Shown one piece after another: positions 22,490 to 33,698 of a DNA stretch of 64,000 bases (within the stretch, counting starts at the first letter, position 1; every line of letters starts with the position of its first letter). The translations under genes and the position numbers were made by a program. Where the stretch lies: NCBI GenBank assembly GCA_003013855.2, contig ML058343.1, positions 1,302,001 through 1,366,000 on the forward strand, in the 5' to 3' direction. The DNA comes from Liriodendron chinense. Taxonomy: Eukaryota; Streptophyta; Magnoliopsida; Magnoliales; Magnoliaceae. The notes beneath the pieces are model-generated. The model did no database searches. It was not told the DNA's origin and saw nothing but the letters and a program-made list of their open reading frames with translations.

Positions 22490-24012
22490 TGTGGACCCTC
22501 GCCGATTCCGTGCTCCCACGCGACATTCCTCCCTTCCCTTTCGGGAGAAGAAGAAGGTATGAGGTGTGTGAATCACCGTTTGTGCCACTGGCTTGCCTCG
22601 TTCTCGAGGGCTTTGTTTCGACTGTCGTGTTGAGCTAGATATGTTTAGATGAGTTTATATAAGACCAGAGTCGCCACTAGCCAGTTACTTCGAATCTACA
22701 GTCGGCTAGACCCCGTAGAAACGTTAGAGAAGGGGATCCGAAGATTCCTTTCTCTAAAATGACTCCTTTTGATCTACGGCCAGAGATTCGAGGTAAGGGA
22801 TCACAGTTACAGGGTGGGAAGAGGTTAAGCACCCCACACACTGCACGTACCGAAGTACGGTCTCTACTTCACAGAATCGATCGAATACTTGAAAGTCTAA
22901 TTTAATCCTCGTACATTCTCATAGATGACATGATGCATGGATGCAGGTCTGAACAGTAAGAGTTTCTAATGGGCAGGTTTCCATTAACAGGCAAGCCCAG
23001 AGCATACGCTCGAACTGACAGGTGATTTATGCGAGATGCATGCTGTGTGTTTGAGTAATCAAAGTGCTTTATAGTGAAGCATGAATGCAGGTTTAAACAA
23101 TAAGAGTTTCTGATGGGCAGGTTTCCATTAACAAGCAAGCCCAGAGCATACGCTCGAACTGACAGGTGCTTAATGTAAGACGTATGCAGTGTGTTTGAAT
23201 GATCAAAGTGCTTGTAGTGAAGCAGGGGGGTTGGAAGAAAAGTAAATGTTGCACTTATGCTAGATGCGAATGAGATGACGCTGGTAAAAAGGTAGTTAAA
23301 TGGACGGAGGTGTCGCAAGGATTGGCTTTGAGTGGCTGGATCAAGACTTGGATGGCTTGAGAGACTTGGACCAGTGGTCAGGCTGGGCTGGACCAGGGCT
23401 TAGGCTCTTCTCACTCGGGCTCTCCTTGGTGGAGAAATGGGCTAAAAGGGTGGAGGGAAACTCGGAACGGACGGGTCGCTCTGGACTGGAAGGGATGTTG
23501 AAATGAGAAGGGGCGGGGGGTATATATAGCAGCGGGCAGTGGCAGTTTGCGTAATTTATCTCGGGCGGCCCCCAGGGGGCCGCCCGTACGGACGCTCCTC
23601 GGTTTCCAGCGTGTGGTATGGCCATGTCTCGGGGCTGCTGTTTTGACTCGGTGAGTTGACTCGATGGCTTGACTCATTGGGTCGACTCGGTGATTTGACT
23701 CGGTGGGTTGACTCGGCGGGTTGACTCGATGATTTGACTCGACTGGTTGACTCAGCGGGTTGACTCGGTGATTTGACTCAGCGGGTTGACTCAGTGGGTT
23801 GACTCGGTGAGTTTGACTTTTTAAAGATTTTTTTACTGGTTTTTCTTATGGGGGGTTTTTCAGGCTGATGTTTAGGGGCGAGTTGACTGGGTTCAGGCTT
23901 GAGTTGGGCTATAGATTGGGGTTTACAAGGGTGAGTTTGGCTGAGTTTGGACTTGGAATTTGGGGGTACGGTCCTCCATTCATTCAGCTATCCCGAAGGT
24001 GGGGTGTCTACA
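22490..24012 (-). repeat. 3' LTR of the Ogre-like element (1523 bp)
   Basis: Matches 33957-35469. Inside are a tandem duplication of about 135 bp (22930-23200), a minus-strand TATATATA near 23521, a perfect 23-bp hairpin (about 23563-23585) and a TTGACTCGGTGA-type minisatellite (23641-23815). Confidence 0.93.
23641..23815. repeat. TTGACTCGG minisatellite in the LTR
   Basis: About 14 imperfect units of 11-12 bp (TTGACTCGGTGA/GGG). The counterpart in the right LTR is at 35096-35260 with slightly different unit order. Confidence 0.85.
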
Positions 24013-24027
24013 GATGCCCCTCTTTGG
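24013..24027 (-). other. Polypurine tract of the Ogre-like element
   Basis: On the minus strand CCAAAGAGGGGCATC ends directly at the LTR start TGTAGACACC. Confidence 0.75.
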
Positions 24028-24084
24028 CAGAGGTTGCGTGCAACCGAATGCCAAAGCGAGTGGACACCCCACTTCTGACCCGGT

Positions 24085-24996
24085 CATTCATAGATCATGG
24101 TCTGAAATCTTTGCTTGCCTTTGCATCTGTGCCAGTTGATCGTCTAGAAATCGATCACTCGCACATACCGCGGGAGTTTAGAGAAAACGTTGCGATTGTC
24201 CCTGCATGCGCTGCAACCTGAGTACCCAATCGCAACCCTTCCATTCCCGATCGGTACTAACATCGGAAAGGTACAGCAGAGCCTCTGCGTCGCTAGTCTT
24301 ACGCGGTTACTGACCCTGTGATTGATTATATGTTCGATATTTTCCCGGATCACTCCAGGAGTACTTGTTTCGCTTGACTATCAAAGTGGTTAGACGCCCT
24401 GCGTCAGATAGTCTTACGGGATTCTACTACGCCGACTTGGAATCAGTTAAGGTACTTCAGGCATCCACGCCTGGGTATGTGCGGGTGGACTCTTTCCACC
24501 CGATCTACTGGTTTCGATGCTTGGTTTGCAATTCATTCTTTCCTCGATTGTGGTCTGGAATCTTTGTTGTCCTTTGTATCTGAGTCAGATGATTGTTTGG
24601 AAATTGATAACCCACACATGCCGCGAGAGTTTGGAGAAAACATTGCGATTGTCCCTGCATGCGCTACAACCTGGGTACCCAATCGCAACCCTTCCATCCC
24701 GATCGGTACTAACACCGGAAAGGTACAGCAGAGCCTCTGCATCGCTAGTCTTACGAGGTTGCTGACCCTGAGATTGATTGCGATGTTTGATGTTTTCTCG
24801 GATCACTCCAAGAGTACTTGTTTCGCTTGACTGTCAAAGTGGTTAGACGCCCTGCGTCAGATAGTCTTACGGGATTCTACTACGGCCGACTTAGAATCAG
24901 TCAAGGTACTTCAGGCATCCACGCCTAGGTATGTGCGGGTGAACTCTTTCCACCCAATCTGCTGATTTTTTATACTTGGGTTACAATTCATCGTTT
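24085..24996. repeat. Tandem repeat, two units of about 455 bp
   Basis: The GACTGTCAAAGTGGTTAGAC block recurs at about 24378 and 24830, and CATTGCGATTGTCCCTGCAT at about 24189 and 24640. A third unit starts near 24958 and fades. Tandem arrays in the 3' untranslated part are typical of Tat elements. Confidence 0.8.
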
Positions 24997-26600
24997 CTAC
25001 CTGTTCAAATGGTTTCTTTGACCGAACCTTTTGGCTTTCATCTTTTCGTATCTTGGCATATGGTACAACCGCACTGACACTGGAGTTCAGTTCAACCGTA
25101 CTCTGAGTGCATTGGATCCGATGGTCACCGAGGAAACCGCGAGACATCGGATCTTATTTGATTTTTGTGTCGGCTCCTACCTAGAGATATGGAAGATCTC
25201 TCGGCGTTTTGGAGGCAGAACGCTTTACTTGGAAAATATTTTTGGATTTTTGAAAAGATACCCACTCTGGGGAGTGATACTCCGTGGGGCTTTTATTTGC
25301 AATTGAAAATGTTTTTTTTTTTAATCTTTTTGAAATGGAAATCTGGTTTACATGTGCCTCCACTAGGGATGCCTGTGGGGCTTTTAGCTAATCGACTTTT
25401 ATTTTAAAAGCAAGTAAACAGGATGATTGATGCGATGGATGCTGATGCATGATGAGGCTCATTCTCTTTTAGTTTGATGATTGTGCTTTTGCTGGAGATA
25501 CAGAGAACTTTAAGCTTATTGCTTACGGGGTTGTGCTCCCCTGGGAATTTTCTTTTCAATGCGGATATGTGGACAACGGGTTGGTCAAGATCTCGACCCG
25601 TGGTCGATCAGGTCCATCGTCCCAAGATGTTGTTTTTTTACTAATGAGAATGTACGAGGATGTTATCCGACTTCAAGATGTTCTTAAGGGCATACATGCG
25701 ATTGAGATGGTGTTTGGTTGCCTGTTTTGGTCAAGATTCCAATTTGCGGGCGATCGGATCCGTCATCCCAAACTGTGAAGTGAGCAGAGTTCGAAACTCC
25801 TGAAGTGTAGTGCTGGGGATACTGACAATTTTTTGTGATTTTTTTTTTGCAAATATGTGATCCGAATCTTTACCCGTGTCAGGATAGAGATCGGTTATTG
25901 AAAACAGAGGAAATATTTTTGTGTTTTTTACAGATATTTAGATTTGAAAGCAAGGGAAATGTTTTTTTTTGTGCTTTTGAAAATATTTGATTTGAAAGCA
26001 AGGGAAATATTTTTTGTGCTTTTGAAAAGTGATTTTGCAATGTTTTGGTATTTTTTGTGATTTTTCTGAAATGCAGGGAAAAGGTATGGAATTTCCATCC
26101 ATTTCCACCTTCTACTGCTGGTAAGGCACCCGATCCATTTTACGTCAACGAGCAAGACGAATCCCACACGGTTAAGTGTCATAGTTTTACATCTTCGGAT
26201 GAGGAGATTTTGAGGGTTTTCAGTCAACACACCCACAAAGTTGCCTGTTCCTCATGTGCAATGCACATAGACCACGTATCGTCCGACGGACTCCTTCGGC
26301 CACAAAATGGGCCACATCCTCACATTTCCCTTTCATCAATCCAGTTTGGGGCCTTACGCTGCTCACAATTCCGTGAGGGTGCGCTTCACCTCCTAACTGC
26401 CTTAATCCCCTTCATGAGTTTTAGGAACAGGGAACATCCGTCAGATTCAACAGCGACTTCCAAATCAAGGTTGTCTATCATGGTGCGTTCAACACGAACA
26501 GGGTTGCGAAGTTCTGCCCGCCTCAGTCCTTTACCTGTATAGAAGATTCCAGACGCCCGTACGATCAAGTGTCAGCCATGTCCGGAACAGGTTTAGGAAA
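24997..26600. other. Non-coding internal region of the Ogre-like element
   Basis: Contains T-rich tracts and a short local duplication of TTTGAAAGCAAGGGAAAT (about 25943 and 25990). No coding domain is recognised; ORFs here have no known motif. Confidence 0.4.
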
Positions 26601-27235
26601 GAAAGCCCCCCGAGAAATTAATCCCAGTGTAGTTTTAGGTCTTCGGACTGCTGGGGATGAATTTTTACAGTTGAAATTGATGGTGAATCCCTTTTTTGTT
26701 TTTGAAAAAGTTCCAGCCTTCAACTCGAGAGATCGAGATTGATACTAGTTTTTATGGAAAGCTTAAAATCTTTTTGGTATTTTTGAAATGATCCGGGTTA
26801 TCGAACCTTGGTCCGAGCGGTCGAGGCCGATGCCGGTTTTTGGTTGAAAGCAAGAAAGGTCCCCTGAGAAATTAATCCCAGTGTAGTTTAAGGTCTTCAG
26901 ACCCAAAATATGTACATGAGGGGCATGGAAATGTGTATATTTTTTTTATTTTTTATAAAATGTCCGGTGTCATCGGATCTCGATTTGAACGATCAAGACC
27001 GATGTCGGTTTTTATTGAAAATCACTCGGGATCTTGACCCCGACGTAGTTTAAGGTCTTCGGACCCAAACTTTGTACAAGCGGGGCATAAAAATATACAC
27101 ACATTTTTTTTTTATAAAACGTCTGGTGTCATCGGATCTCGATTTGAACGATCAAGACCGATGCCGGTTTTTATTAAAAATCTCTCGGGATTTCGATCCC
27201 GACGTAGTTTAAGGTCTTCGGACCAAATTTTTTGG
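26600..27235. repeat. Tandem repeat, about 160-bp units
   Basis: The block GTAGTTTAAGGTCTTCGGACC recurs near 26625, 26883, 27045 and 27205. Between the later copies lies a nearly identical ATCGGATCTCGATTTGAACG segment. Confidence 0.8.
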
Positions 27236-27953
27236 GTTGGGCATACTTACCTTGCTTTGTTTGGCTTCTGACGGGGCTGATTGTCATTTGAGTGGTCTAA
27301 ATTGCTTGAATTGGCCCTGTGGGCCCCTTCCAGACCTCAGCTTTGCTTTGAAGCACCTTTTCTTGATGTTTTGTGAGGCTAAGAAGGCTTCTCATGGTGT
27401 GGATGATGACTTGAACGGCTCAGATCGCTTGATTAGGCTTTGTGGGCCCACTTGATGATCAGATCTTGGATTATGGCCCTCCTTTTGGTGATCAAACCCT
27501 TGATCTTGCTATTTTATGACTCATGTGAGCTCTTCCATGGTTTAGATCATGGTGATCTAGTCTCTGAACAGCTCGGATTGCTTGTGGGCCTCTCTTAATC
27601 GATTTGTCTTCTCTTTGACTTGATCAGGCCCATGTTGGCCGCAGTACTTCATGATTAGATAGGTGGGGTACCTTCCAAATGATTCTGATCAACCTCAAAC
27701 GAAATCTAAAGTGGATTGGGGCCTTGGGCGGCCCTCAGGGTGCCATCTGCTGATATAGACTGTCAGCCTCATCTACCAAGAATCGTGGAGCCAATCCCGC
27801 GGAGAGAGAGGGAGCGCGTCCGTACTAGCGGCCCATAGCGGGCAGCCCAAGGCTCGCCTCTTGTGCGGTCTGGGCTGGCTTTGGTTCGGACATTCTTCAC
27901 AGTCCGTTGTCCTTGTTCATACATTCCCTGTGCTCTCAGGTTCGATTGCAGCC

Positions 27954-28514
27954 ATGAATCTCCCTTTTGTCTCCTCTTTCCTCCTCTTTTTGTCTTTTTC
28001 TTGGTTTGTCCTTTCTCAAGCAATGGATGATGGAGATTTAGGGGTTGTGGGGGCTGTCCATGGTGGGTCCCACACTTTAGAAAGGGTTGAAGGCTTTAAT
28101 GATGGTGGAATCTCTTTAATGGATGGTAGAGATGGAGCATTGAATGAGAGTATTGATGATGGATTAGGGGTGGTTGGTGGAGCTTTGAATGGCCCCATTC
28201 ATGGCAGCCATGCTAAAAATTCAGGTTTGAATGGGGCATTGATTATGGGAGAAATGGATGGTATGGATGGGATGGGGAGATGGGACATAGGTGAGGCTAT
28301 GCATCCTTTGAGTGTGGACCAGATGGATGATGTGATCGATGGTGATGATGGGGTCGCGATGGACATAGATGGGCTGATCCTGGACTTCCTTCTGGTACCT
28401 GTGAGGAGAGAAAGCACTTTAGCAAAAATGTTGAAGCATCAAAGTAGGAAGAGAGATACTTACCTTCTGGGAGGAATGATTGGGAGAAAGACGCTTGTAC
28501 GAGGCACTTCATAA
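27954..28514 (+). CDS. Unknown ORF, antisense to the Ogre-like element
   Basis: The ORF is open from 27861; the ATG at 27954 gives 186 residues beginning with a hydrophobic stretch (NLPFVSSFLLFLSFSWFVLSQA) that looks like a signal peptide or membrane anchor. Next comes a Gly/Asp/Met-rich, acidic, low-complexity stretch (residues about 24-145) and then a basic C-terminus (KMLKHQSRKRD, GRKTLVRG). I do not recognise a family. It lies between integrase and the 3' LTR on the opposite strand, the place where Tat elements carry antisense extra ORFs. It may equally be a chance ORF in GATGG-rich sequence, as codons mirror a simple repeat. Confidence 0.35.
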   Translation: MNLPFVSSFLLFLSFSWFVLSQAMDDGDLGVVGAVHGGSHTLERVEGFNDGGISLMDGRDGALNESIDDGLGVVGGALNGPIHGSHAKNSGLNGALIMGEMDGMDGMGRWDIGEAMHPLSVDQMDDVIDGDDGVAMDIDGLILDFLLVPVRRESTLAKMLKHQSRKRDTYLLGGMIGRKTLVRGTS

Positions 28515-28919
28515 GTTGGCTAGGGGATATTTATTTTGAAAGCCCTGTGAGATATATTTTTTTTTTTTTTTGCATATATACGAATAAGGAAAAAATGATT
28601 TTTTTTTTTTGAAAATATATGCAAATCATGAAGTAAAAATTTATGTCAAGTGCTTATCTGTCTGTGCGTGATTTGGACTTGTGCTTTTAGATGAGGAATC
28701 AGAACATTTGATTCAGCCTGATGTCATACTCGATTTTCTTAATTATTCACCAAGGGTCCTGGTCCCCTTAAGATAGTGCGCAATGGTATCCTGCCTCTAG
28801 AATTTGGGCAGATCTTGAAAGAATTCTCGACTCATAGCTGCCATCCTTGCTTCCATTGAATCTTCATGTCGCTTGGATCTCTCATGTACCTGCTTTTTTT
28901 TTTCTTTTCTTTTCTTAGC

Positions 28920-29165
28920 CATTATTACCCACAACGCCCTTTCGGGTTTTCGCTGCGTCCGGCTTGCCCGTTATTTTTGCCCGTGGAGCCCTTTCGGGTT
29001 TTCACCACGTCCCGGGTATTTGATCTTGCCTGCCCCTTGGCAACTATGCTGTTTTTACCCTCGGTGCCCTTTCGAATTTTTACCAAGTCCGTTGTATGCC
29101 CACTGTTTTTACTCGGAGCGCCCTTTCGGGTTTTCACTCCGCCCTCTTTGTTCAGGCACACATTT
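28920..29165. repeat. Degenerate tandem repeat, about 60-bp units
   Basis: Four copies of GCCCTTTCGGGTTTTCAC-like sequence at about 28936, 28990, 29070 and 29121, spaced by TTTTTGCCC or GTTTTTACTC. Confidence 0.75.
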
Positions 29166-29333
29166 TCTTTTTTCTTTTTTTTTGGATAACTGCGGCGACC
29201 AGAGGTTAGGAATCCATCGTTGCCGGCCGATGGTAACCTTTCGGCCCTTATCTTAAGTTTCAATGGCAGAGCTGTCGGCCTTAGCTACAGACCTTTCTGA
29301 GGTGGATGGATGGATAGATGTGTTTCTTTTAAG

Positions 29334-29470
29334 TCGATTTTTTTTTTCTCTTTCTTTCTTTCTTTCTTTCTTCTTCTTCTTCTCTTTTTTTTGTGGGTTG
29401 TGTGCCCCTTTTTCTTTTTAACCCTTTTTTTTTGCTCTATTCTTTTTTTCTTTTTTTTGCTTTTGAACCC
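29334..29470. repeat. T/C-rich low-complexity tract
   Basis: Runs of TTTC and TTC followed by T homopolymers. Confidence 0.85.
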
Positions 29471-29577
29471 TTTATTTGGAACACTTATTGGTGGACGGGA
29501 ATGGATTCTCAGAGGTCTAAGCCTTGACCTCTTGACTTCAGTTCTACTAATGTAACTCTTGATAAGGTTGAATTGAC

Positions 29578-30260
29578 TTACCTGTGAAAGATTTTCACGT
29601 TATCGGCGTTGATTAGCTCAAGAAGATCCACCCCTCTCATCTTGGTGAGCCTGAGGGCGCTTCTTGGAAGAACTTTTCTGATCCTTAGGCCTTGTCCCCC
29701 TTGAGTCTGATAAATGCGGCGGTGCTTGTTGTAAACCCGATATGACTTTTCTTTCTTCGGCTTCATTCTTCATCAGTACTCACGTTGACGGAATTTTGAG
29801 TTGAACTCGTAGGTCTGTCCTTTGATTTTAAGTTTCTTGAGGAAATCTTTCATCCTTGGATTTTGAAGGGCCTCCCATTGCCAATGTTGATAGCATGTGG
29901 GAACCCTTAATAATTGATGATGTCATTCTTCATGAGAATTATCGTGCGAGATCAGAATATTACCTCCATCCACTTTGTGCTGTAATCGACTACCCCAAGT
30001 ATATGCGTATGACCGCTAGATGATGCCGAGTCGATCTTTCTGCTGATGTAGATACCTCGTACAGGGAATAGCTGGACCGTTATCAGGTTGTAGAGTTTCG
30101 AAGCATACACGTGGATCCGATGTGCATGTTGCTGACACTTGAAGTGCTTTCTGACATGTTGGCAACAATCTGTCTTCATCGAGTCGTGAGGTTTCTTCGA
30201 TCATTCGTCAAGTCGCATGCTCTAGCATGGAATGCAAGCATAGTCTTGGCAGCATATTCT
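29578..30260 (-). pseudogene. Integrase remnant of the Ogre-like element
   Basis: Minus-strand pieces in order are a zinc-finger remnant (DCCQHVRKHFKCQQHAHRIH), the core piece HTHILGVVDYSTKWMEV near 29960, and the C-terminal end with LINADNVKIFHR at 29578, resembling the usual INADAVKRYY end of Ogre pol. Frames change several times and the second and third acidic catalytic blocks are not seen. Confidence 0.75.
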
Positions 30261-31173
30261 TGATAGGCTTGATGAGTTTTTGATCGAATCTGGATAAGTC
30301 TTCATAGGACGCAAGATTGGGAAGTTATGACTTCAAAAATTCGATCATTCTCTACTTATTTTTCGAGGACAAGAATTCTCAATGCACACTTCCTTATGGG
30401 TCTCAGGAGATCCTAGGTTTATAATTTTGAAACTTTTTGGGATGACATCGGCTTTTGGTTCGAACTTTCGAGGAGACCCTGTTAGTTTGGGAGTCAACTC
30501 ATCATTTTCCACATCATTTGGCTTTGCCCAGACCCTTGAGTTTGAAGTCCAACTCTAGATCGAAATCTTATGAGTCAACTCCATACTCAAGTGCTTTAAC
30601 AGACAGGCTTGACACTTTATTGAAAAAGATTTTTTTTTCTTCTTTTTTTTTTTTTTTTTTTTGCTTTCAAAGATTTTCTAATTTTCTGAAAATTTGTAAA
30701 TATCTGGATTTTTTGAACTTTTGAATTTTGTGAAAATTTGATTTTTTTTTTTTGAAATTTTTTGTAAAGGACTCGAGCAAGACGGCGATGTGAACTAGGT
30801 GTTGTCTGATTCGGCTCGGGGAGCCGAGCACTGTCGACTTTTATTAGCCGTCATGGGGACTACAAACCTGTTACTGCCCTGCACTCCTTCCCCTCAGGAG
30901 GCAGGGCCAGAGGGATCAGTAGGCCAACCCTCATCGTTGTGCCCAAACATCATGATAGATCTGGAGTTGGGATCCGAGTCGGTGTCGGATGCGATTTCTC
31001 CTGGCTCATCCCCGATGTATTGCAGTTCTTCGGGTTCATCTGGTTGAGGTGGGACTAGAACGACAATCCAGTCGATCAGGGGAAATTCTTAACCCTTGCT
31101 TGAGTCTTTTTTGGGCAACTCTATCAGACTTAATCTGCTCGCTTGATCATCGAAGGTGGAATCCAACCCATCA
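30261..31173 (-). pseudogene. Remnant between protease and integrase; RT/RNase H deleted
   Basis: The minus strand shows fragments that fit the Ogre protease-RT spacer and RT start (about 30430-30380, KLINLG-like). It also holds a long T/A-rich stretch (plus strand 30625-30760). No RT palm motif or RNase H is found, although intact elements need about 1.7 kb for them. Confidence 0.55.
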
Positions 31174-31788
31174 TCAGGATAGATAATCCCTGCATTGATA
31201 GACTGGATTGGTGTGCAGATGTAGAGATTGCCTTCTTCTTGATGACCCCTGTCTTCTTCGGATACTTACGTGCTTTGGTTTCCTAATCCGAACAGGCTGA
31301 TATCTCAGTCTTTCTCTATCCACATTCTCTTGAACTCCCATGATTTGGGTCGAGTCTTGATATTCAAGCTGATAGTAGAAGGTTTGACGCTTGGCAGGAA
31401 GGAAGACATAGTTCGATCCGATTGGACATGTGCGAGGGAAGTAATTTAGATTGTGATGGCATGAGACCTCCCCATTAGAGCGTTGTACGTCCATGGTTGG
31501 GATGGTAGGCTCTCGAAGGTTGAATGCTTCTACCATGGGAAATTGTCCTGGATCGGTAATGATGTTGATCGCCCTATCTCCGAAGATGTGCTTGACCCTT
31601 TGGTGAAGATTTGAAGAGATGGCGCCGATTCTGTGAAACCAGGTCCGATCGGAAAGGAGATGAAATGAAGCTGAGATGTCCAAGACCTGAAGAGTGATAG
31701 TTGATGCTTTTGGACGGATCAGAACCTGGACATCAATCTCCCCTTCGACTTCCTCGATAGTGGCCACAAAATTGAAGCTCGGCCCCAA
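31174..31788 (-). pseudogene. Aspartic protease region of the Ogre-like element
   Basis: The reading frame has VLDISASFHLLSDRTWFHR, then GAISSNLHQRVKHIF. Ogre proteases carry ILDIPASYNLLLGRPWIH and SSLHQKVKF here, so GRPW has become DRTW. The upstream DTG is not seen. The last part of the ORF is low-complexity. Confidence 0.75.
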
Positions 31789-32387
31789 TTTGCTAGGGCA
31801 TGTGGCATGTTGTCCAAGGAAGGGTCTTCTTCTTGGAGGATGATGGCTGAAGTAGAAGCCGAATAGATAGGTGCGGCGGGCAAGTCGTGCCCCTGATTGC
31901 TTGATGGAGAGATGGGTAGGCTTTGCCCCTGGTAAGCTGGAGTAGGCAAGCTGTGCCCCTGACTGACTATTGCTGAGACGGGCAGGTTGTGCCCCTGGTT
32001 TGCTGATGCTACGTTAGGGAGATTATCCCCTTGGTTGACTGAGGTGGGCTGAATGTGCCCATGGTTAGAAATGAGTGCGAAGAATGAATCGACTGAAGGT
32101 GCCCCTTGCATGATGATGGGCTCTGGGATTGAAATAGTTGAGGGTGCCCCTTGCAGGATGAGAGGTTCGAACTCTGAACTAGAGTCGATGGCAAGGATAA
32201 ACTGGAGAGGAGGCTCTTCTTAGCTGATGAAAGCTGGATAGGCAGGAGGTGCCCCTTGCATTGTGGAGATTGGATCGACTGGAGATGCCCCTTGCAGGAT
32301 GAGGGGTTCTGAAACTGGATTGGTTAGGGGTGCCCCTTGCCAACCTTAATCAGGGAACAGTGAGTTCCATCTTGACTGTTGCTGTTG
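31789..32387 (-). pseudogene. Repeat-rich linker between gag and protease
   Basis: The 31719-32111 frame has six or more degenerate units ending QGHNLP, QGHSLP or QGQSLP, 14-17 residues apart. Further right, GGTGCCCCTTGCA recurs on the plus strand (about 32098-32340). These are coding minisatellites between domains. Confidence 0.7.
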
Positions 32388-33698
32388 CTACGGTTGTCCG
32401 TGCCGATGGAAGAATAGTGCACCTTCGGTAGAGGCGACAAGGTCGTCTTCTTCTATTGGATGGGGGATGAGGACACTTCCGTTATCATTCTCGTATTCAG
32501 TAGGCTCTTCTTCCACTGTCGGTTGTATGAGAGAGGCTTGGTAAGGCCACCAAGGGGAGATCACCCCAGCCCTTATTCCGGCTTCGACTTGTTCCCCGGC
32601 ACAGATGAGTTGGGTGAAGTTTGCATATGGATGTGAGACAAGGTATCCAGAGATACTTGGATTTGCCGAGTGGACGATCATGGAGATTTGCTCCTCGTCG
32701 TCGATGGGAGTCTTCATTCTAGCGGTCATGGCCCACCACCGTCCAACGTAAGCTGACAATGTTTCGTCACTTCTTTGCCTGAGAGCTGCGAGGTCCGCCC
32801 TCCTGGGTGCCATGTTAAGATTGTATGCGAACCTGTCGATGAAAGCCTGAGAGAGTTGCTCCCAAGTCCTGATGCGATGACAGTTCAATGATGTGTACCA
32901 GTCTAGGGCATCACCCTTCAGAGATTTTTGAAACAAGCGGATGAGTGCTCCATCATTGCCCGCCACAGCATCAAGCTCTCCACAAAAAGCTCGTAAGTGG
33001 TCTACAGGACACCCCGTCCCATCATATCTTTTAAATTTTGGTACCTGAAAGCCTTGAGGTACCATTGCATTTGGAAAGGGACAGAGGTCCCTGAACTTAG
33101 TGGATGGAAGATCCACCCCTTGCTGCTTCTGTAACTTTCTCTTCATCTCTCGCATCTGTTCTCGGAGTTGTTCGATTTCAGAGGGACTAGATGAGGAAGG
33201 TCTTGCCCCTTGCCAGGACTGAGATGGCCTCCTTTCATAATAATTGATGTCATTGATGCTCCTATAATTCCTGCTTGAAGGAGGTTGGGCCTGGTAATTA
33301 CTCCTATTGTAAGGACTTTGTTGGACTGGAGCTGAGAAGGGAGACTGCAAAGAAACTTGAAAATGGCTCCTGTTTGCAGGAGGATACTGGAAGAAATGCC
33401 CTGAGGTTGAGGGTTGTTCTGATTGAGGGCTTTCATTAGGAGGGTATTGAAAGTTCTGTGCCAACCCTGATAGCTGTGGTTGGGATGAACTGAAGGCGGG
33501 AAGAGATGGTTGTTGTGGTTGTTGAACTGGACCAGCTTGATTGCTGGCTGCTGAAGCCTGGGCTTGTGTAAATCGGAGAAGCATTTCCTGCATGGCCTTC
33601 ATGCTTTGTTGTAGTTCTTGGATACCAGGAATTGACATGGATTCACTCGAGTTTAACAGTGGAGAGGAAGCCTCAGGTATAGGAAATGGGAGAGCCAT
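32388..33698 (-). CDS. Gag of the Ogre-like element, 436 residues
   Basis: Starts at the ATG at 33698, 240 bp after the PBS. Residues about 1-170 are Gln/Pro/Ser-rich. A coiled coil follows (EIEQLREQMREMKRKLQKQQ, about 173-192). A retrotrans_gag capsid domain fills about 205-370 with DHLRAFCGELD, KGDALDWYTSL and WEQLSQAFIDRF. No zinc knuckle is seen. The frame is open but stops before the protease, so at most a free Gag could be made. Confidence 0.85.
   Translation of the reverse strand: MALPFPIPEASSPLLNSSESMSIPGIQELQQSMKAMQEMLLRFTQAQASAASNQAGPVQQPQQPSLPAFSSSQPQLSGLAQNFQYPPNESPQSEQPSTSGHFFQYPPANRSHFQVSLQSPFSAPVQQSPYNRSNYQAQPPSSRNYRSINDINYYERRPSQSWQGARPSSSSPSEIEQLREQMREMKRKLQKQQGVDLPSTKFRDLCPFPNAMVPQGFQVPKFKRYDGTGCPVDHLRAFCGELDAVAGNDGALIRLFQKSLKGDALDWYTSLNCHRIRTWEQLSQAFIDRFAYNLNMAPRRADLAALRQRSDETLSAYVGRWWAMTARMKTPIDDEEQISMIVHSANPSISGYLVSHPYANFTQLICAGEQVEAGIRAGVISPWWPYQASLIQPTVEEEPTEYENDNGSVLIPHPIEEDDLVASTEGALFFHRHGQP

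Noticed and set aside
22900..23320. Direct repeats spaced by unique sequence, considered as a CRISPR-like array
   Set aside because: Only two long units of about 135 bp within an LTR, present in both LTRs; a tandem duplication.
24477..24830. 117-codon ORF
   Set aside because: It sits in the 455-bp tandem repeat and has no homologous open frame in the neighbouring unit.
26045..26542. 165-codon plus-strand ORF
   Set aside because: No domain, low-complexity surroundings and antisense position in the Ogre-like spacer; no support beyond length.
28866..29263. Overlapping ORFs of 107-127 codons on both strands
   Set aside because: They come from the 60-bp tandem repeat; long frames appear on both strands because stops are rare in the unit.
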